A DNA stretch of 64,000 bases from Luteibacter sp. dw_328. GTDB lineage: Bacteria; Pseudomonadota; Gammaproteobacteria; Xanthomonadales; Rhodanobacteraceae. The position numbers and the translations under genes are program-made. The notes beneath the pieces are model-generated. The model was given only the letters and a program-made list of their open reading frames with translations, did no database searches and was not told where the DNA came from. The DNA lies in contig NZ_JAAVUW010000009.1 in NCBI RefSeq assembly GCF_018449605.1, forward strand, positions 124,001-188,000, given 5' to 3'. This document shows, piece by piece, positions 27,389-37,753 of the stretch (within the stretch, counting starts at the first letter, position 1; each line of letters starts with the position of its first letter).

Positions 27389-27473
27389 ACACGAGTCAAT
27401 AAAGGCGACAAATCGGGGCGTATCCGGCGGTGCCGCCGCACGGATACCGAAAACAACACGAGGGGAAGCACCC

Positions 27474-28763
27474 ATGTCATCCACCGCGGTCGGCGTCGAA
27501 GAGACACGGCAATCCAGTCTGGTACCGATGATCATCATCGGCGTCCTGTTCTTCATATTCGGCTTCGTCACCTGGCTCAATGGCCCGCTGATCACCTTCG
27601 TGAAGCTCGCTTTCAACCTGGACGATGTCGGGGCCTTCCTGGTTCCGATGGCGTTCTATCTGTCGTATTTCTTCCTTGCCCTGCCCTCGTCTTTCATCCT
27701 GAAGAGGACCGGCATGAAGAAAGGCATGGGCCTGGGTCTGTTCGTCATGGCGATCGGTGCCGTGTTGTTCGGCCAGTTCGTCACGATGCGCGTCTATCCG
27801 GGTGCGCTGACCGGCCTGTTCGTCATCGGTGCCGGCCTTTCGCTCCTGCAGACGGCCTCCAATCCGTACATCTCCATCCTCGGCCCGATCGATAGCGCGG
27901 CGCAGCGCATTGCGTTCATGGGCATCTGCAACAAGGTGGCCGGTGCACTCGCGCCCTTCGTCTTCGGCGCAGTGGTGATGAGCAATATCGGCAGCTTCGA
28001 CAAGCAGATCGCCGCCGCCGGTTCGCCGGGCGAAAAGGATGCCCTGCTCGCCGCATTCGCCGCCAAGGTGCACATGCCGTACATGGTGATGGCTGGCCTG
28101 CTGGTCGTACTCGCCATCTGGGTGGTTCGCTCTTCGCTCCCTGAAATCAAGCCTTCCGGCGCGAATTCCGAGCGCGCCATCGGCCATGCCAAGGGCAGCA
28201 TCTTCAGCTTCCCGCACCTGTGGCTCGGCGTGCTCTGCCTGTTCGTCTACGTCGGCGTAGAGGTGATGGCCGGCGACGCCATCGGCACGTACGGCCAGGG
28301 CTTCGGCATGACCCCGGAAGACACCAAGCACTTCACCTCGTACACCCTGTTCGCGATGTTGCTGGGTTACATCGCCGGCCTCCTGCTGATCCCGAAGTTC
28401 GTCTCGCAGCAGAAGTACCTGGCGCTCTCGGCCATCCTCGGCGTGATCTTCTCGATCGGCACCTACATGACCACCGGGTACACCGCGGTGGGCTTCGTCG
28501 CCGCGCTGGGCTTCGCTAACGCCATGATGTGGCCGGCGATCTTCCCGCTGGCGATCAAGGGCCTGGGCGCGCTGACGGAGTTCGGCTCGGCCTTCCTGAT
28601 CATGGGCATCGCCGGCGGCGCGATCATTCCGGTCGCCTTCGCCCACCTGAAGCAGAGCTACAACTTCCAGGCGGTGTTCCTCTGCCTGATGGTCCCCTGC
28701 TACCTGTACATCCTGTACTACGGCGCCGCCGGCCATCGGGTCGGCCAGCACATCAAGGACTAA
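27474..28763 (+). CDS. nagP: Sugar MFS transporter, NagP type (FucP family)
   Basis: This 429-residue inner-membrane major-facilitator transporter has 12 predicted helices. Family signatures are GFVTWLNGPLI near residue 30 and the segment LLQTASNPYI, as in FucP/GluP/NagP sugar:H+ symporters. It would import GlcNAc from the periplasm after GH20 action. AGGGGA lies 8 bases upstream of the ATG. It is divergent from the sugar kinase and is followed by a hairpin and the LacI regulator. The substrate is inferred from context; FucP relatives also carry fucose, glucose or galactose. Confidence 0.88.
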   Translation: MSSTAVGVEETRQSSLVPMIIIGVLFFIFGFVTWLNGPLITFVKLAFNLDDVGAFLVPMAFYLSYFFLALPSSFILKRTGMKKGMGLGLFVMAIGAVLFGQFVTMRVYPGALTGLFVIGAGLSLLQTASNPYISILGPIDSAAQRIAFMGICNKVAGALAPFVFGAVVMSNIGSFDKQIAAAGSPGEKDALLAAFAAKVHMPYMVMAGLLVVLAIWVVRSSLPEIKPSGANSERAIGHAKGSIFSFPHLWLGVLCLFVYVGVEVMAGDAIGTYGQGFGMTPEDTKHFTSYTLFAMLLGYIAGLLLIPKFVSQQKYLALSAILGVIFSIGTYMTTGYTAVGFVAALGFANAMMWPAIFPLAIKGLGALTEFGSAFLIMGIAGGAIIPVAFAHLKQSYNFQAVFLCLMVPCYLYILYYGAAGHRVGQHIKD

Positions 28764-28783
28764 AGTCCGCCTTCGCTACGTAA

Positions 28784-28807
28784 CGGCCATCCGCTAGGAT
28801 GGCCGTC
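28784..28807 (+). terminator. Stem-loop between nagP and lacI-type regulator
   Basis: ACGGCCATCC-GCTA-GGATGGCCGT is a perfect 10-bp stem with a 4-base loop, followed by CTTGCTATT. The weak T content suggests partial termination, so that the regulator is made at a lower level than the transporter. Confidence 0.6.
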
Positions 28808-28827
28808 TTGCTATTGAGGGTCCGAGA

Positions 28828-29856
28828 TTGCGTAGCCCTACCATCAAGGACGTGGCCGAGCGGGCCGGCGTGTCACTCAAGACCGTCTCCCGTGTCATCA
28901 ACCACGAGCCATCCGTTCATGCGCGCACCCGTGACAAGGTGCAGCGCGCCATCGATGCACTCGACTACCAGCCCGACCAGGCGGCGCGCAGCCTGCGCAG
29001 CGCCCGGACGTACGCGCTGGGCCTGGTGTATGACAACCCCAACGCCCACTACGTCATTGCCATGCAGAATGGCGTGCTGTCGGTGTGCCGGGAGCGTGGC
29101 TTCGGCCTGCAGATCCATCCCTGCGACTCGTCGGCGCCCAAGCTGGCCGAGCAACTGAGCGACCTGGTGCGGCGTAACCGCCTGGCCGGCCTCGTGCTCG
29201 CCCCGCCCATGTCCGAGCAGCCGCAGTTGCTGGCGACGCTGACCGAACACAAGATTCCCTTCGTGCGGATCATCTCCGCGCGCCAGGATCCCAAGGACGG
29301 CTGGCCCTGTGTCTTCGTCGACGACCGCGATGCCGCCTACGCGATTACCGAGCACCTGATCCAGCTGGGTCACCATCGGATCGGCTTCCTCTGGGGCGGC
29401 AAGGAGCATCGTTCCAGCCCCGAGCGGTATCAGGGCTACGAGGACGCGCTGCGCGAATACGGGCTGCCGGTCGACAAGAAGCTGGTGGTCGAGGGCGATT
29501 ACTCCTTCGACGACGGCTTCCGCGGGGCGCGCAAGTTGCTTGCCCTGAAGGAGCCGCCCACCGCCATCTTCGGTTCGAACGACGAGATCGCCGCCGGTGT
29601 TCTTGCGGCGGCACGCTCCGGTGGTGTCGACGTGCCGTGGGAGCTTTCCATCGCCGGTTTCGAGGACAGTCCGTTCTCCAAGCAGTCGTGGCCGGCGTTG
29701 ACTACCGCGCGGCAGAACACCGAAGAGATTGGTCGCCACGCGGCGCAGCGTCTCATTGCGGAACTCGAGCGGGATGGCGACGAGCACATCATCGAGAACG
29801 AGGGCTTCAGCCCCGATCTTGTGGTGCGTGGGTCGACGGCGCCGAGGCGGCTGTGA
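28828..29856 (+). CDS. nagR: LacI-family transcriptional regulator, probable NagR
   Basis: This 342-residue repressor has the LacI DNA-binding domain at residues 1-58 (PTIKDVAERAGVSLKTVSRV and hinge RSLRSART), followed by a periplasmic-binding-like sugar domain with typical FVDDRDAAYAITEHLIQLGH and IAGFEDSPF. The start is TTG with GAGGG 8 bases upstream; this is the only start that leaves the helix-turn-helix intact. Position behind nagP and the two AACGTT palindromes upstream fit the LacI-type NagR known from Xanthomonas and Shewanella. The inducer is probably a GlcNAc derivative, which is inference. Confidence 0.88.
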   Translation: MRSPTIKDVAERAGVSLKTVSRVINHEPSVHARTRDKVQRAIDALDYQPDQAARSLRSARTYALGLVYDNPNAHYVIAMQNGVLSVCRERGFGLQIHPCDSSAPKLAEQLSDLVRRNRLAGLVLAPPMSEQPQLLATLTEHKIPFVRIISARQDPKDGWPCVFVDDRDAAYAITEHLIQLGHHRIGFLWGGKEHRSSPERYQGYEDALREYGLPVDKKLVVEGDYSFDDGFRGARKLLALKEPPTAIFGSNDEIAAGVLAAARSGGVDVPWELSIAGFEDSPFSKQSWPALTTARQNTEEIGRHAAQRLIAELERDGDEHIIENEGFSPDLVVRGSTAPRRL

Positions 29857-29888
29857 ACCTTACCCATCCTGTCGGCGAGGACAGCTCC

Positions 29889-29913
29889 TTGTAGGAGCCG
29901 ATTCATCGGCGAA
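29889..29913. repeat. REP-like element, single copy (GATTCATC type)
   Basis: GTAGGAGCCGATTCATCGGC is preceded by CTT. It lies in the 102-base gap between the convergent LacI regulator and DMT transporter genes. Confidence 0.85.
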
Positions 29914-29958
29914 AGCGCTGGACTCAGTCTTTGTCCTGATCGGACTCCTGCACCCCGA

Positions 29959-30801
29959 TCAGGCGATCGTCATAACACCGATCGCCGCAACGGCGATCGC
30001 GAGACCTAGCCAATTCAACCACGACAACTTCTCGCGGAATGCCAGCGCACCGACAAGTGCGCCGAGCAACACGACACCCAGATTCATCGACGCGAACACC
30101 AGCGACGGATCATTCGGTAGCGCCTGATGGCCACGGATGTAGAACAGGATGTTGGCGAAGTTGGCCGCACCGAGGACCACGCCGAAACCGATGCTACGCA
30201 AGGACAACGGCGTCTGGCGGGTCAGAGCGCGCGCGAACACGGCTATCCAGCAGAGCACCAGCGCGATCAGGAACGAGGCGAGCAGGGCGCTCGGGAAGGG
30301 CGCGTGTGCCTGGGCAACCAGCTTGAAACAAATGTCGATGGCGCCGAAGCCGGCGAACACGGCGAGCGGCGCTAGCCAGCCTGCGCGTTCTACGCGCTCC
30401 TTGCGCCAGAGGATGCATGCCACGGCGACGAGTGCGAGGCCGATCCCGAGGACCTTCAACGGGACGAGCGCTTCGCCGAACAGGAGGAAGGCGGCGGCCA
30501 GCGAGAGGAACAGCGACAGGCGCTGGGCCACGTCGGTGCGCACGATGCCCGCACTTCTCACCGAGCGCGCCAGCATGACGAAGATGGCGGGGAGTAGCAC
30601 GCCGAGCAGGATCAGCGGCGTGCGGGCATCGGACTGGAGGGCCGCCTGGGGCGTCGCTCCGAACAGCCATGCGGCGAGCCCGGCGGCAACGACGTAGTTG
30701 GTGGCGACGGCCTGGACGATGTCGACGTTCGCGCGGCGCGAGAGTTTTAGCAGGACCGAGACGGCGACGCTGAAGGCGACGGCGAGGAGGATGTAGAGCA
30801 T
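29959..30801 (-). CDS. DMT-superfamily (EamA) transporter
   Basis: This 280-residue inner-membrane protein has about 10 hydrophobic helices in two homologous halves, the EamA architecture. Cytosolic charged turns such as KLSRRANVD and WRKERVERAG separate helices. Family members export metabolites or drugs; the substrate is unknown. No good ribosome site is visible upstream of the ATG. It is flanked on both sides by REP elements and shows no link to the sugar genes beyond position. An alternative internal start cannot be excluded. Confidence 0.82.
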   Translation of the reverse strand: MLYILLAVAFSVAVSVLLKLSRRANVDIVQAVATNYVVAAGLAAWLFGATPQAALQSDARTPLILLGVLLPAIFVMLARSVRSAGIVRTDVAQRLSLFLSLAAAFLLFGEALVPLKVLGIGLALVAVACILWRKERVERAGWLAPLAVFAGFGAIDICFKLVAQAHAPFPSALLASFLIALVLCWIAVFARALTRQTPLSLRSIGFGVVLGAANFANILFYIRGHQALPNDPSLVFASMNLGVVLLGALVGALAFREKLSWLNWLGLAIAVAAIGVMTIA

Positions 30802-30848
30802 GGGGGTGGGTTACGCGGTGGGGCGAGACTGAGAAGTTTCGCACAGAG

Positions 30849-30914
30849 CATCGCCGCTGAAGCGGCTCCCACAAGAGCGGCTCGCTTTGTGTGGGAGCCG
30901 CTTCAGCGGCGATG
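30849..30914. repeat. REPIN: inverted pair of REP-like elements (GCTTCAGC type)
   Basis: Copies at 30849-30873 and 30889-30914 face each other with about 15 bases between them. Both carry the stem GCCGCTTCAGCGGC and GTGG head. The pair sits just after the eda stop codon and upstream of the DMT transporter. Confidence 0.85.
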
Positions 30915-30935
30915 CCTTTCACCCACGCGACAGGC

Positions 30936-31580
30936 TCAACGACCCAGCTGCGACGCCTCGCGCGCCAGCTTCTCGATCGCCGCAAAATCACCCGCAGCCA
31001 GCAGATGCGCTGGCGTCAGCCACGAACCACCCACGCAGACCACGTTCGGCAACGCGAGAAATTCGCCCGCGTTAGCGAGGCTGATACCACCGGTCGGGCA
31101 GAAGGTGATCTGCGGCAGTGGGCTGGCCCAGGCGCCGATCAGCTTGCTGCCGCCGGCCGGTACAGCCGGAAAGAACTTCTGGAAACGGTAACCGCGCTCG
31201 AGCAGGTTCATCGCCTCGCTGGAGGTCGCGGCGCCGGGCAGCAGGGGCAGGTCGTGGTCGGCGGCGGCGTCGAGCAGCCGCGGCGAGCTGCCCGGCGAGA
31301 CGGCGAACTTCGCACCGGCTTTATAGGCGGCTTCGAGATCGCGCGCCGTCAGCACGGTGCCGACGCCGACAAAGGCACCTTCGACTTCCGCGGCGATCGC
31401 ACGCACGGCATCCAGCGCAGCCGCTGTGCGCAACGTGACTTCGATCGAGGGAATGCCACCGGCGACCAGCGCACGCGCCATGCCGACAGCCTTCGAGGCG
31501 TCTTCGATGATCACCACGGGAACCACCGGCGCGAGACGCAGGGTGGATTCGACGAGTTGCTGCTTGGCTTCGTTGCTCAT
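30936..31580 (-). CDS. eda: KDPG aldolase (2-dehydro-3-deoxyphosphogluconate aldolase)
   Basis: This 214-residue class I aldolase splits KDPG into pyruvate and glyceraldehyde-3-phosphate, the last step of the Entner-Doudoroff pathway. Schiff-base Lys135 lies in YRFQKFFPAV, catalytic Glu47 in SIEVTLR, and the phosphate loop in FCPTGGIS. The ATG at 31580 has GGAG 9 bases upstream; an upstream in-frame extension into edd is spurious. It follows edd by 19 bases and is the last gene of zwf-pgl-edd-eda. The enzyme normally also accepts 4-hydroxy-2-oxoglutarate. Confidence 0.95.
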   Translation of the reverse strand: MSNEAKQQLVESTLRLAPVVPVVIIEDASKAVGMARALVAGGIPSIEVTLRTAAALDAVRAIAAEVEGAFVGVGTVLTARDLEAAYKAGAKFAVSPGSSPRLLDAAADHDLPLLPGAATSSEAMNLLERGYRFQKFFPAVPAGGSKLIGAWASPLPQITFCPTGGISLANAGEFLALPNVVCVGGSWLTPAHLLAAGDFAAIEKLAREASQLGR

Positions 31581-31599
31581 CAGGTACTGCTCCGGAAAA

Positions 31600-33411
31600 T
31601 CAAAAGACGCCCGCACCGAGATCGGCCGTGACGGCGGACTGGCGGAACATGGCGAAAAGCTCACGACCCATGCCCGTGTGGTGCATGGCAAGATCGACGT
31701 TATCGGGAATGCGCGCATTCCATTCATCGGCATCGACCAGTACTTCGATCGTGCCGGATACGGCATCCAGACGCACGAGGTCGCCCGTGCGAATGCGCGC
31801 GATGGGGCCGCCGGCTTCGGCTTCCGGGGTCACGTGGATAGCCGCCGGCACGCGACCCGAGGCGCCGGACATGCGGCCATCGGTGAGCAGGGCGACGCGG
31901 TGACCACGGTCCTGCAGCAGGCTCAACGTCGGCGTGAGCTTATGCAGCTCCGGCATGCCGCGTGCACGCGGCCCCTGAAAACGCACGACGGCGATGAAGT
32001 CGCGATTGAGTTCGCCGCGGTCGAAAGCCGCTTTCACATCGTCCTGTTCGTCGAAGACGATCGCCGGGGCTTCGACGATCATGCGGTCGTCGGGCACGGA
32101 TGACACCTTGATCACGGCACGACCGACGTTGCCCGACAGCATGCGCAGCCCACCGTCGAGGCGGAACGGTTCGCTGATCGATCGAAGCACGCCGCGGTTG
32201 CCGCTCTCCTTGGAGACGCGTTCCCAGGCGAGCGCATTGCCCTCGAGCCGCGGCACGTGACGATAGGCTTCCAGACCATGCCCCATGATGGTGTTGACGT
32301 CGCCGTGCAGCAGGCCACCATCGAGCAGCTGGTCCATCAGGAAAGCCATGCCGCCGGCTTCGTGGAAGTGATTCACGTCGGCGTAGCCGTTCGGATAGAC
32401 GCGCGCCAGTAGGGGAACGACCGCCGAGAGGGCGTCGAAATCGTCCCAGCGCAGCTCGATGCCCGCGGCACGCGCGATGGCGACAAGATGGAGCAGGTGA
32501 TTGGTCGAGCCGCCGGTCGCGTGCAGGCCGACCACGCCGTTGACGATGGCACGCTCGTCGATAATGCGGCCGATCGGCATGTAATGGTCGCCGAGGCAGT
32601 CCGTGGCGAGCACGCGCTCGACAGCGGCTGCCGTGAGTGCCTCGCGCAGCGGTGTGTCTGGTGCCTCGAAGCTGGCACCCGGAATATGCAGACCCATGAT
32701 CTCCATCAGCATCTGATTGGAGTTGGCCGTGCCGTAGAACGTGCAGGTGCCGGCGCCATGATACGAACGGGCTTCCGCATCGAGCAGTTCCGCGCGCGAC
32801 GCCTTACCCATGGCGAACGCCTGGCGGACCTTCGACTTCTCTTCATTCGGAATGCCCGAAGGCATCGGACCCGAAGGCACGAAGGCGCTGGCGAGATGAC
32901 CGAAGCTCAGTGCGCCGATCAGCATGCCCGGTACGATCTTGTCGCAGATACCCAGGTAGAGCGCGCCCTCGTACATGTCGTGCGAGAGCGAGACGGCGGT
33001 GGCCATGGCGATGAGGTCGCGCGAGAACAGCGACAGCTCCATGCCGGGCCGTCCCTGCGTCACGCCGTCGCACATGGCCGGCACGCCACCGGCGACCTGC
33101 GCCGTGGCGCCGAACATGCGCGCGGTGGCGCGAATGCGCTCCGGATAGCTTTCGTACGGCTGGTGCGCGGAGAGCATGTCGTTATACGACGTCACGATGG
33201 CGATATTCGCGGCGTGGCCGTTGCGCAGTGCATCCTTGTCGTTCTCGCCGCAGGCGGCGAAACCGTGGGCAAGGTTGCCGCACGAAAGGTGATGTCGCTT
33301 CGCACCTTTGCCGCGTGCGCCTTCGATTTTCGTGAGGAAGGCGGCGCGCGAGGCGTGGCTACGCTCGACGATTCGCTGAGTTACCTCGGCGAGGATAGGG
33401 TGGATGTTCAT
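31600..33411 (-). CDS. edd: Phosphogluconate dehydratase
   Basis: This 603-residue cytosolic iron-sulfur dehydratase turns 6-phosphogluconate into KDPG. Expected cluster cysteines appear in SCGNLAHGF (with AACGEND), MCDGVTQG and GICDKIVPG, and the ILVD/EDD family motifs GTANSNQM and [10 protein letters not shown] are intact. Full length for the family. It is third in the zwf-pgl-edd-eda operon, but 110 bases with two strong hairpins separate it from pgl, so its level may be set separately. Assignment is secure. Confidence 0.96.
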   Translation of the reverse strand: MNIHPILAEVTQRIVERSHASRAAFLTKIEGARGKGAKRHHLSCGNLAHGFAACGENDKDALRNGHAANIAIVTSYNDMLSAHQPYESYPERIRATARMFGATAQVAGGVPAMCDGVTQGRPGMELSLFSRDLIAMATAVSLSHDMYEGALYLGICDKIVPGMLIGALSFGHLASAFVPSGPMPSGIPNEEKSKVRQAFAMGKASRAELLDAEARSYHGAGTCTFYGTANSNQMLMEIMGLHIPGASFEAPDTPLREALTAAAVERVLATDCLGDHYMPIGRIIDERAIVNGVVGLHATGGSTNHLLHLVAIARAAGIELRWDDFDALSAVVPLLARVYPNGYADVNHFHEAGGMAFLMDQLLDGGLLHGDVNTIMGHGLEAYRHVPRLEGNALAWERVSKESGNRGVLRSISEPFRLDGGLRMLSGNVGRAVIKVSSVPDDRMIVEAPAIVFDEQDDVKAAFDRGELNRDFIAVVRFQGPRARGMPELHKLTPTLSLLQDRGHRVALLTDGRMSGASGRVPAAIHVTPEAEAGGPIARIRTGDLVRLDAVSGTIEVLVDADEWNARIPDNVDLAMHHTGMGRELFAMFRQSAVTADLGAGVF

Positions 33412-33436
33412 GGCAGTCCCGCGTGGCTACGTAGTG

Positions 33437-33487
33437 GGGTCGCCGGCCCCCGCCGGGGCGACCCGGGCCGCGCGTATCCCGCGCGGC
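33437..33487 (-). promoter_or_regulatory. Two GC-rich hairpins in the pgl-edd spacer
   Basis: GGGTCGCC pairs with GGCGACCC (33437-33464), and GCCGCGCG with CGCGCGGC around TATCC (33467-33487). No U-tract follows, so termination is unlikely. They may block 3'-5' decay or mark an RNA processing point that gives pgl and edd different stability. Confidence 0.45.
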
Positions 33488-33521
33488 ACGATGGCTTGCA
33501 AAGCTCAGGTAAAAAGCAGGC

Positions 33522-34222
33522 TCAGGGCGACCAGTACACGTCGACGGCGACACGGTCCTGCTTGAGCACCGCGGCGATCGGGAAATCTTCGCCGGCAAGC
33601 GCCTTGCCGAGGATCTCTTTCTTGTCGTTGCCTTCGATGTGCAGGTAGAGCGCGCGCGTATCGAGTACACGGGGAAGGCTGAGCGTGATGCGCGGCTCAC
33701 CGGCACCGTCGGCGCGCATCGACAGGACGCTCTGCTTGCCGTCGAGGTCGAGCGCCTGGGCGAGATGGTCGCCGCCGGGGAAGAACGAAGCGGTATGACC
33801 ATCCGGACCCATGCCGAGCACGACGACGTCGAACGGCTTGCCGAGTGCGTCGACCTTTGCGCCGACGCCCGCGAGCGCGGCGTCGACATCGTCCGCATGC
33901 GCCTTGTCGAACAGCGGCTGGAAACCGGCGACGTGTGCTTCGTGCGCGATCAGCGTTTTCTTGACGAGGCGCGCGTTGGAGCGCTCGTTGTCTTCATCCA
34001 CCCAGCGCTCGTCGACCAGGGTGATCGTGACCTTGGACCAGTCGATTTCCTGCTCGGCCAGCACGGCGAACATCAGCTTCGGCGTGCTGCCGCCGCTGAC
34101 GGCGAGACTGGCTTTGCCGCGTGCCTTGACGGCGGCATCGAGCTTGCTCGCGATATCTTTGGCCAGCGTGTCGCCGAGGGTCAGGCGATCGGCGAATTCA
34201 TGGCGGTTCACTTTTGCGTTCA

Positions 34223-34223
<1 letters not shown>
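33522..34223 (-). CDS. pgl: 6-phosphogluconolactonase
   Basis: This 233-residue cytosolic enzyme hydrolyses 6-phosphogluconolactone to 6-phosphogluconate. The SIS-like signature SGGSTPKLMF near residue 44, LVDERWV and LGMGPDGHTASFFPG (His in DGH) match the DevB/Pgl family. Its ATG overlaps the zwf stop by one base (TGATG), indicating translational coupling. It is the second gene of the Entner-Doudoroff operon. Assignment is secure. Confidence 0.95.
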
Positions 34224-35695
<1,472 letters not shown>

Positions 35696-35738
35696 GACAG
35701 TGGCCTGTTCAACGTCGAGGGAAGATGCCACCGGATCG

Positions 35739-35775
35739 TACCAGTGACATACCAGGTCATACCAGCCCCGTACCA
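35739..35775. promoter_or_regulatory. Four phased TACCA repeats upstream of zwf and nagQ
   Basis: TACCA occurs at 35739, 35750, 35760 and 35771, spaced 11, 10 and 11 bases, so all four face the same side of the helix. The inverse TGGTAT occurs near nagQ. The pattern suggests cooperative binding of a dimeric regulator, most likely the adjacent GntR-type NagQ. Confidence 0.6.
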
Positions 35776-35819
35776 ATCGCCGCGGCGTTTCGCCGCCATT
35801 GGCGGCACGATTACCCAAC

Positions 35820-35831
35820 GGAAACGTTTCC
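35820..35831. promoter_or_regulatory. Perfect palindrome GGAAACGTTTCC in zwf-nagQ region
   Basis: This is a 12-base perfect palindrome with a central AACGTT core, the form typical of LacI-family operators. It lies 125 bases upstream of zwf and 103 upstream of nagQ. It shares its core with the two sites near nagP, so control by the same or a related LacI regulator is possible. Confidence 0.5.
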
Positions 35832-35874
35832 AGCGCCCATTTGGATCGTGCAAACGACTGTTTGAATCGTCCGG

Positions 35875-35924
35875 TGGTATGGACGAACTTGCACGCGCTT
35901 GCCCCAGTGGTCAGGTATTGGTAT
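35875..35924. promoter_or_regulatory. TGGTAT elements directly upstream of nagQ
   Basis: TGGTAT occurs at 35875 and 35919, and AGGTAT just before the latter. They are the reverse complement of the ATACCA repeats further upstream and end about 10 bases from the nagQ start, a position expected for autoregulation. Confidence 0.5.
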
Positions 35925-35933
35925 CTTCAGGAA

Positions 35934-36686
35934 ATGGAAATCGCCCTCGTCGCCGAATACCAGCGCCTGCAGCACGACCCGGCCGCCCGGCTGCCGCTGG
36001 CGTACATGCGCCTGCGTCGGGCTATTCGCAACGTGATCGAGAACGGCGAGGTGCAGGTCGGCCATGCGCTGCCCAGCGAACGTGATCTCGCCAGGGCCCT
36101 CACCCTGTCCCGGGTCACCGTACGCAAGGCCATCGGTGGCCTGGTCGAGGACGGCCTGCTCACCCAGCGCCACGGCGCCGGCACCTTCGTCTCCGAACGT
36201 ATCGTCAAGCCGCTCTCGCGGATGACCAGCTTCACCGAGGACCTGCGTGCGCGCGGCCTCAACCCGCGCTCCGAGTTCTTCGAACGGGCGATCGGCGAAG
36301 TCACCCCCGAGGAATCCATGGCGATGAACCTGTCGCCGGGCACCCAGGTGGTCCGCCTGCATCGCTTGCGCTATGCCGGCGACGAACCGCTGGCCATCGA
36401 GCGCAGCGCCGTGCCGTTGTCGCTCCTGCCCGACCCGAACCTGGTCGAGGATTCGCTCTACGAGGCCCTGGACAAATTGGGCAACCGCCCGCTTCGTGCC
36501 CTGCAACGCCTGCGTGCCGTCGTGCTCGGCCCCGCGCAGACGCGACTGCTGCGCCTGAGCGCCGGCAGCGCGGGACTCAGCATCGAACGCCGCAGCTTTC
36601 TCGACGACGGCCGGATCGTCGAATTCACCTGTTCCTGGTACCGCGGGGACATCTATGACTTCGTCGCCGAACTGCAAAGCGACTAA
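35934..36686 (+). CDS. nagQ: GntR-family regulator (HutC subfamily), probable NagQ
   Basis: This 250-residue repressor has the winged helix-turn-helix at about residues 25-90 (LPSERDLARALTLSRVTVRKAI and QRHGAGTFV) and a C-terminal UTRA effector domain (about 105-245). GlcNAc regulators of this type bind GlcNAc-6-P or GlcN-6-P. I take ATG 35934; AGGA is only two bases upstream, so the ribosome site is tight, but an earlier frame start would run through the operators. It heads nagQ-nagB-II-nagA with 15-base spacing. The name follows Xanthomonas usage. Confidence 0.88.
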   Translation: MEIALVAEYQRLQHDPAARLPLAYMRLRRAIRNVIENGEVQVGHALPSERDLARALTLSRVTVRKAIGGLVEDGLLTQRHGAGTFVSERIVKPLSRMTSFTEDLRARGLNPRSEFFERAIGEVTPEESMAMNLSPGTQVVRLHRLRYAGDEPLAIERSAVPLSLLPDPNLVEDSLYEALDKLGNRPLRALQRLRAVVLGPAQTRLLRLSAGSAGLSIERRSFLDDGRIVEFTCSWYRGDIYDFVAELQSD

Positions 36687-36701
36687 CGAGCCAACCAGAC
36701 C

Positions 36702-37736
36702 ATGACGATCCAGCCGCAAGACACCCTGATGTTCCGCGAAGCGCACGAGACCGCCGAGGTCGTCGAGCGGCAACTCGCCAACAACGAAGCCGTGATCGGC
36801 GCGCTCGCCGAGCGCCTGCGCGCCACACCGCCGCGCATGGTCATCACCTGCGCACGTGGCAGCTCCGATCACGCGGCCATGTACGCCAAGTACGTGTTTG
36901 AAACCCAGCTCGGCGTCGTCACCGCGTCGGCCTCGCCGTCGGTCACCTCGATTTACCACGCGGCGCAGCGCCTCGACGGCGCGCTCTATGTGGCCGTCTC
37001 GCAGTCCGGCAAGAGCCCCGACCTGGTCCGCAATGCCGAGGCCGCGAAAAAGGCGGGTGCCTACGTGGTCGCCCTGGTCAACGTGGTGGATTCGCCGCTT
37101 GCCGATGTCGCCGACGTCGTCGTGCCCCTGCACGCCGGGCCGGAAACCAGCGTCGCCGCGACCAAGAGTTATCTCGGCGCGCTGTTCGCCATCCTGCACA
37201 TCGCCGCCCGGTGGAGCGGCAAGCCCGAGATCGCCGATGCGATCACCGCGCTGCCCGCCCAGCTTCGTCACGGTTGGAACGCCGACTGGTCGGCACTCAC
37301 CGACGGGCTGGTGGATGCGCACAACCTGTTCGTCGTCGGTCGCGGTTTCGGTTTCGCCGGTGCGCTCGAGGCCGCGCTCAAGTTCAAGGAAACCTGTGGG
37401 CTGCATGCCGAAGCCTTCAGCGCGGCCGAAGTGAAGCACGGCCCGATGGCCCTGGTTGGCCCCCATTTTCCGGTGCTGTTCTTCGCGCAGAACGACGACA
37501 CCCTGCCCGGCGTGCTCGAGGTCGCCGCCGAGTTCCGCAAGCGCGGTGCCAAGGTGTGGGTGGCCGCGCCGGGTGCCACCGGTGACGACATCCTCCCGCT
37601 CGTCGCCACGGCACCCATCGCCGCGGTGCTGGTCACCGTGCAGAGCTTCTATCGCGCCACCGCCGCCCTCGCACTGCGCCGTGGCTTCAATCCCGACGTC
37701 CCGCCGCACCTGAACAAGGTGACGGAAACCGTCTGA
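36702..37736 (+). CDS. nagB-II: Glucosamine-6-phosphate deaminase, SIS-domain type
   Basis: This 344-residue cytosolic protein carries two SIS sugar-isomerase domains (about 35-170 and 205-335), with CARGSSDHAAMYAKY, VAVSQSGKSPD and GPETSVAATKS typical of GlmS-like isomerases without the glutamine amidotransferase domain. In nag operons this form, NagB-II, deaminates GlcN-6-P to fructose-6-P. It sits between nagQ and nagA, 15 bases after nagQ. Some relatives act on other amino sugars, but the context is clear. Confidence 0.92.
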   Translation: MTIQPQDTLMFREAHETAEVVERQLANNEAVIGALAERLRATPPRMVITCARGSSDHAAMYAKYVFETQLGVVTASASPSVTSIYHAAQRLDGALYVAVSQSGKSPDLVRNAEAAKKAGAYVVALVNVVDSPLADVADVVVPLHAGPETSVAATKSYLGALFAILHIAARWSGKPEIADAITALPAQLRHGWNADWSALTDGLVDAHNLFVVGRGFGFAGALEAALKFKETCGLHAEAFSAAEVKHGPMALVGPHFPVLFFAQNDDTLPGVLEVAAEFRKRGAKVWVAAPGATGDDILPLVATAPIAAVLVTVQSFYRATAALALRRGFNPDVPPHLNKVTETV

Positions 37737-37753
37737 TTCATGGAGTTCCTGGT

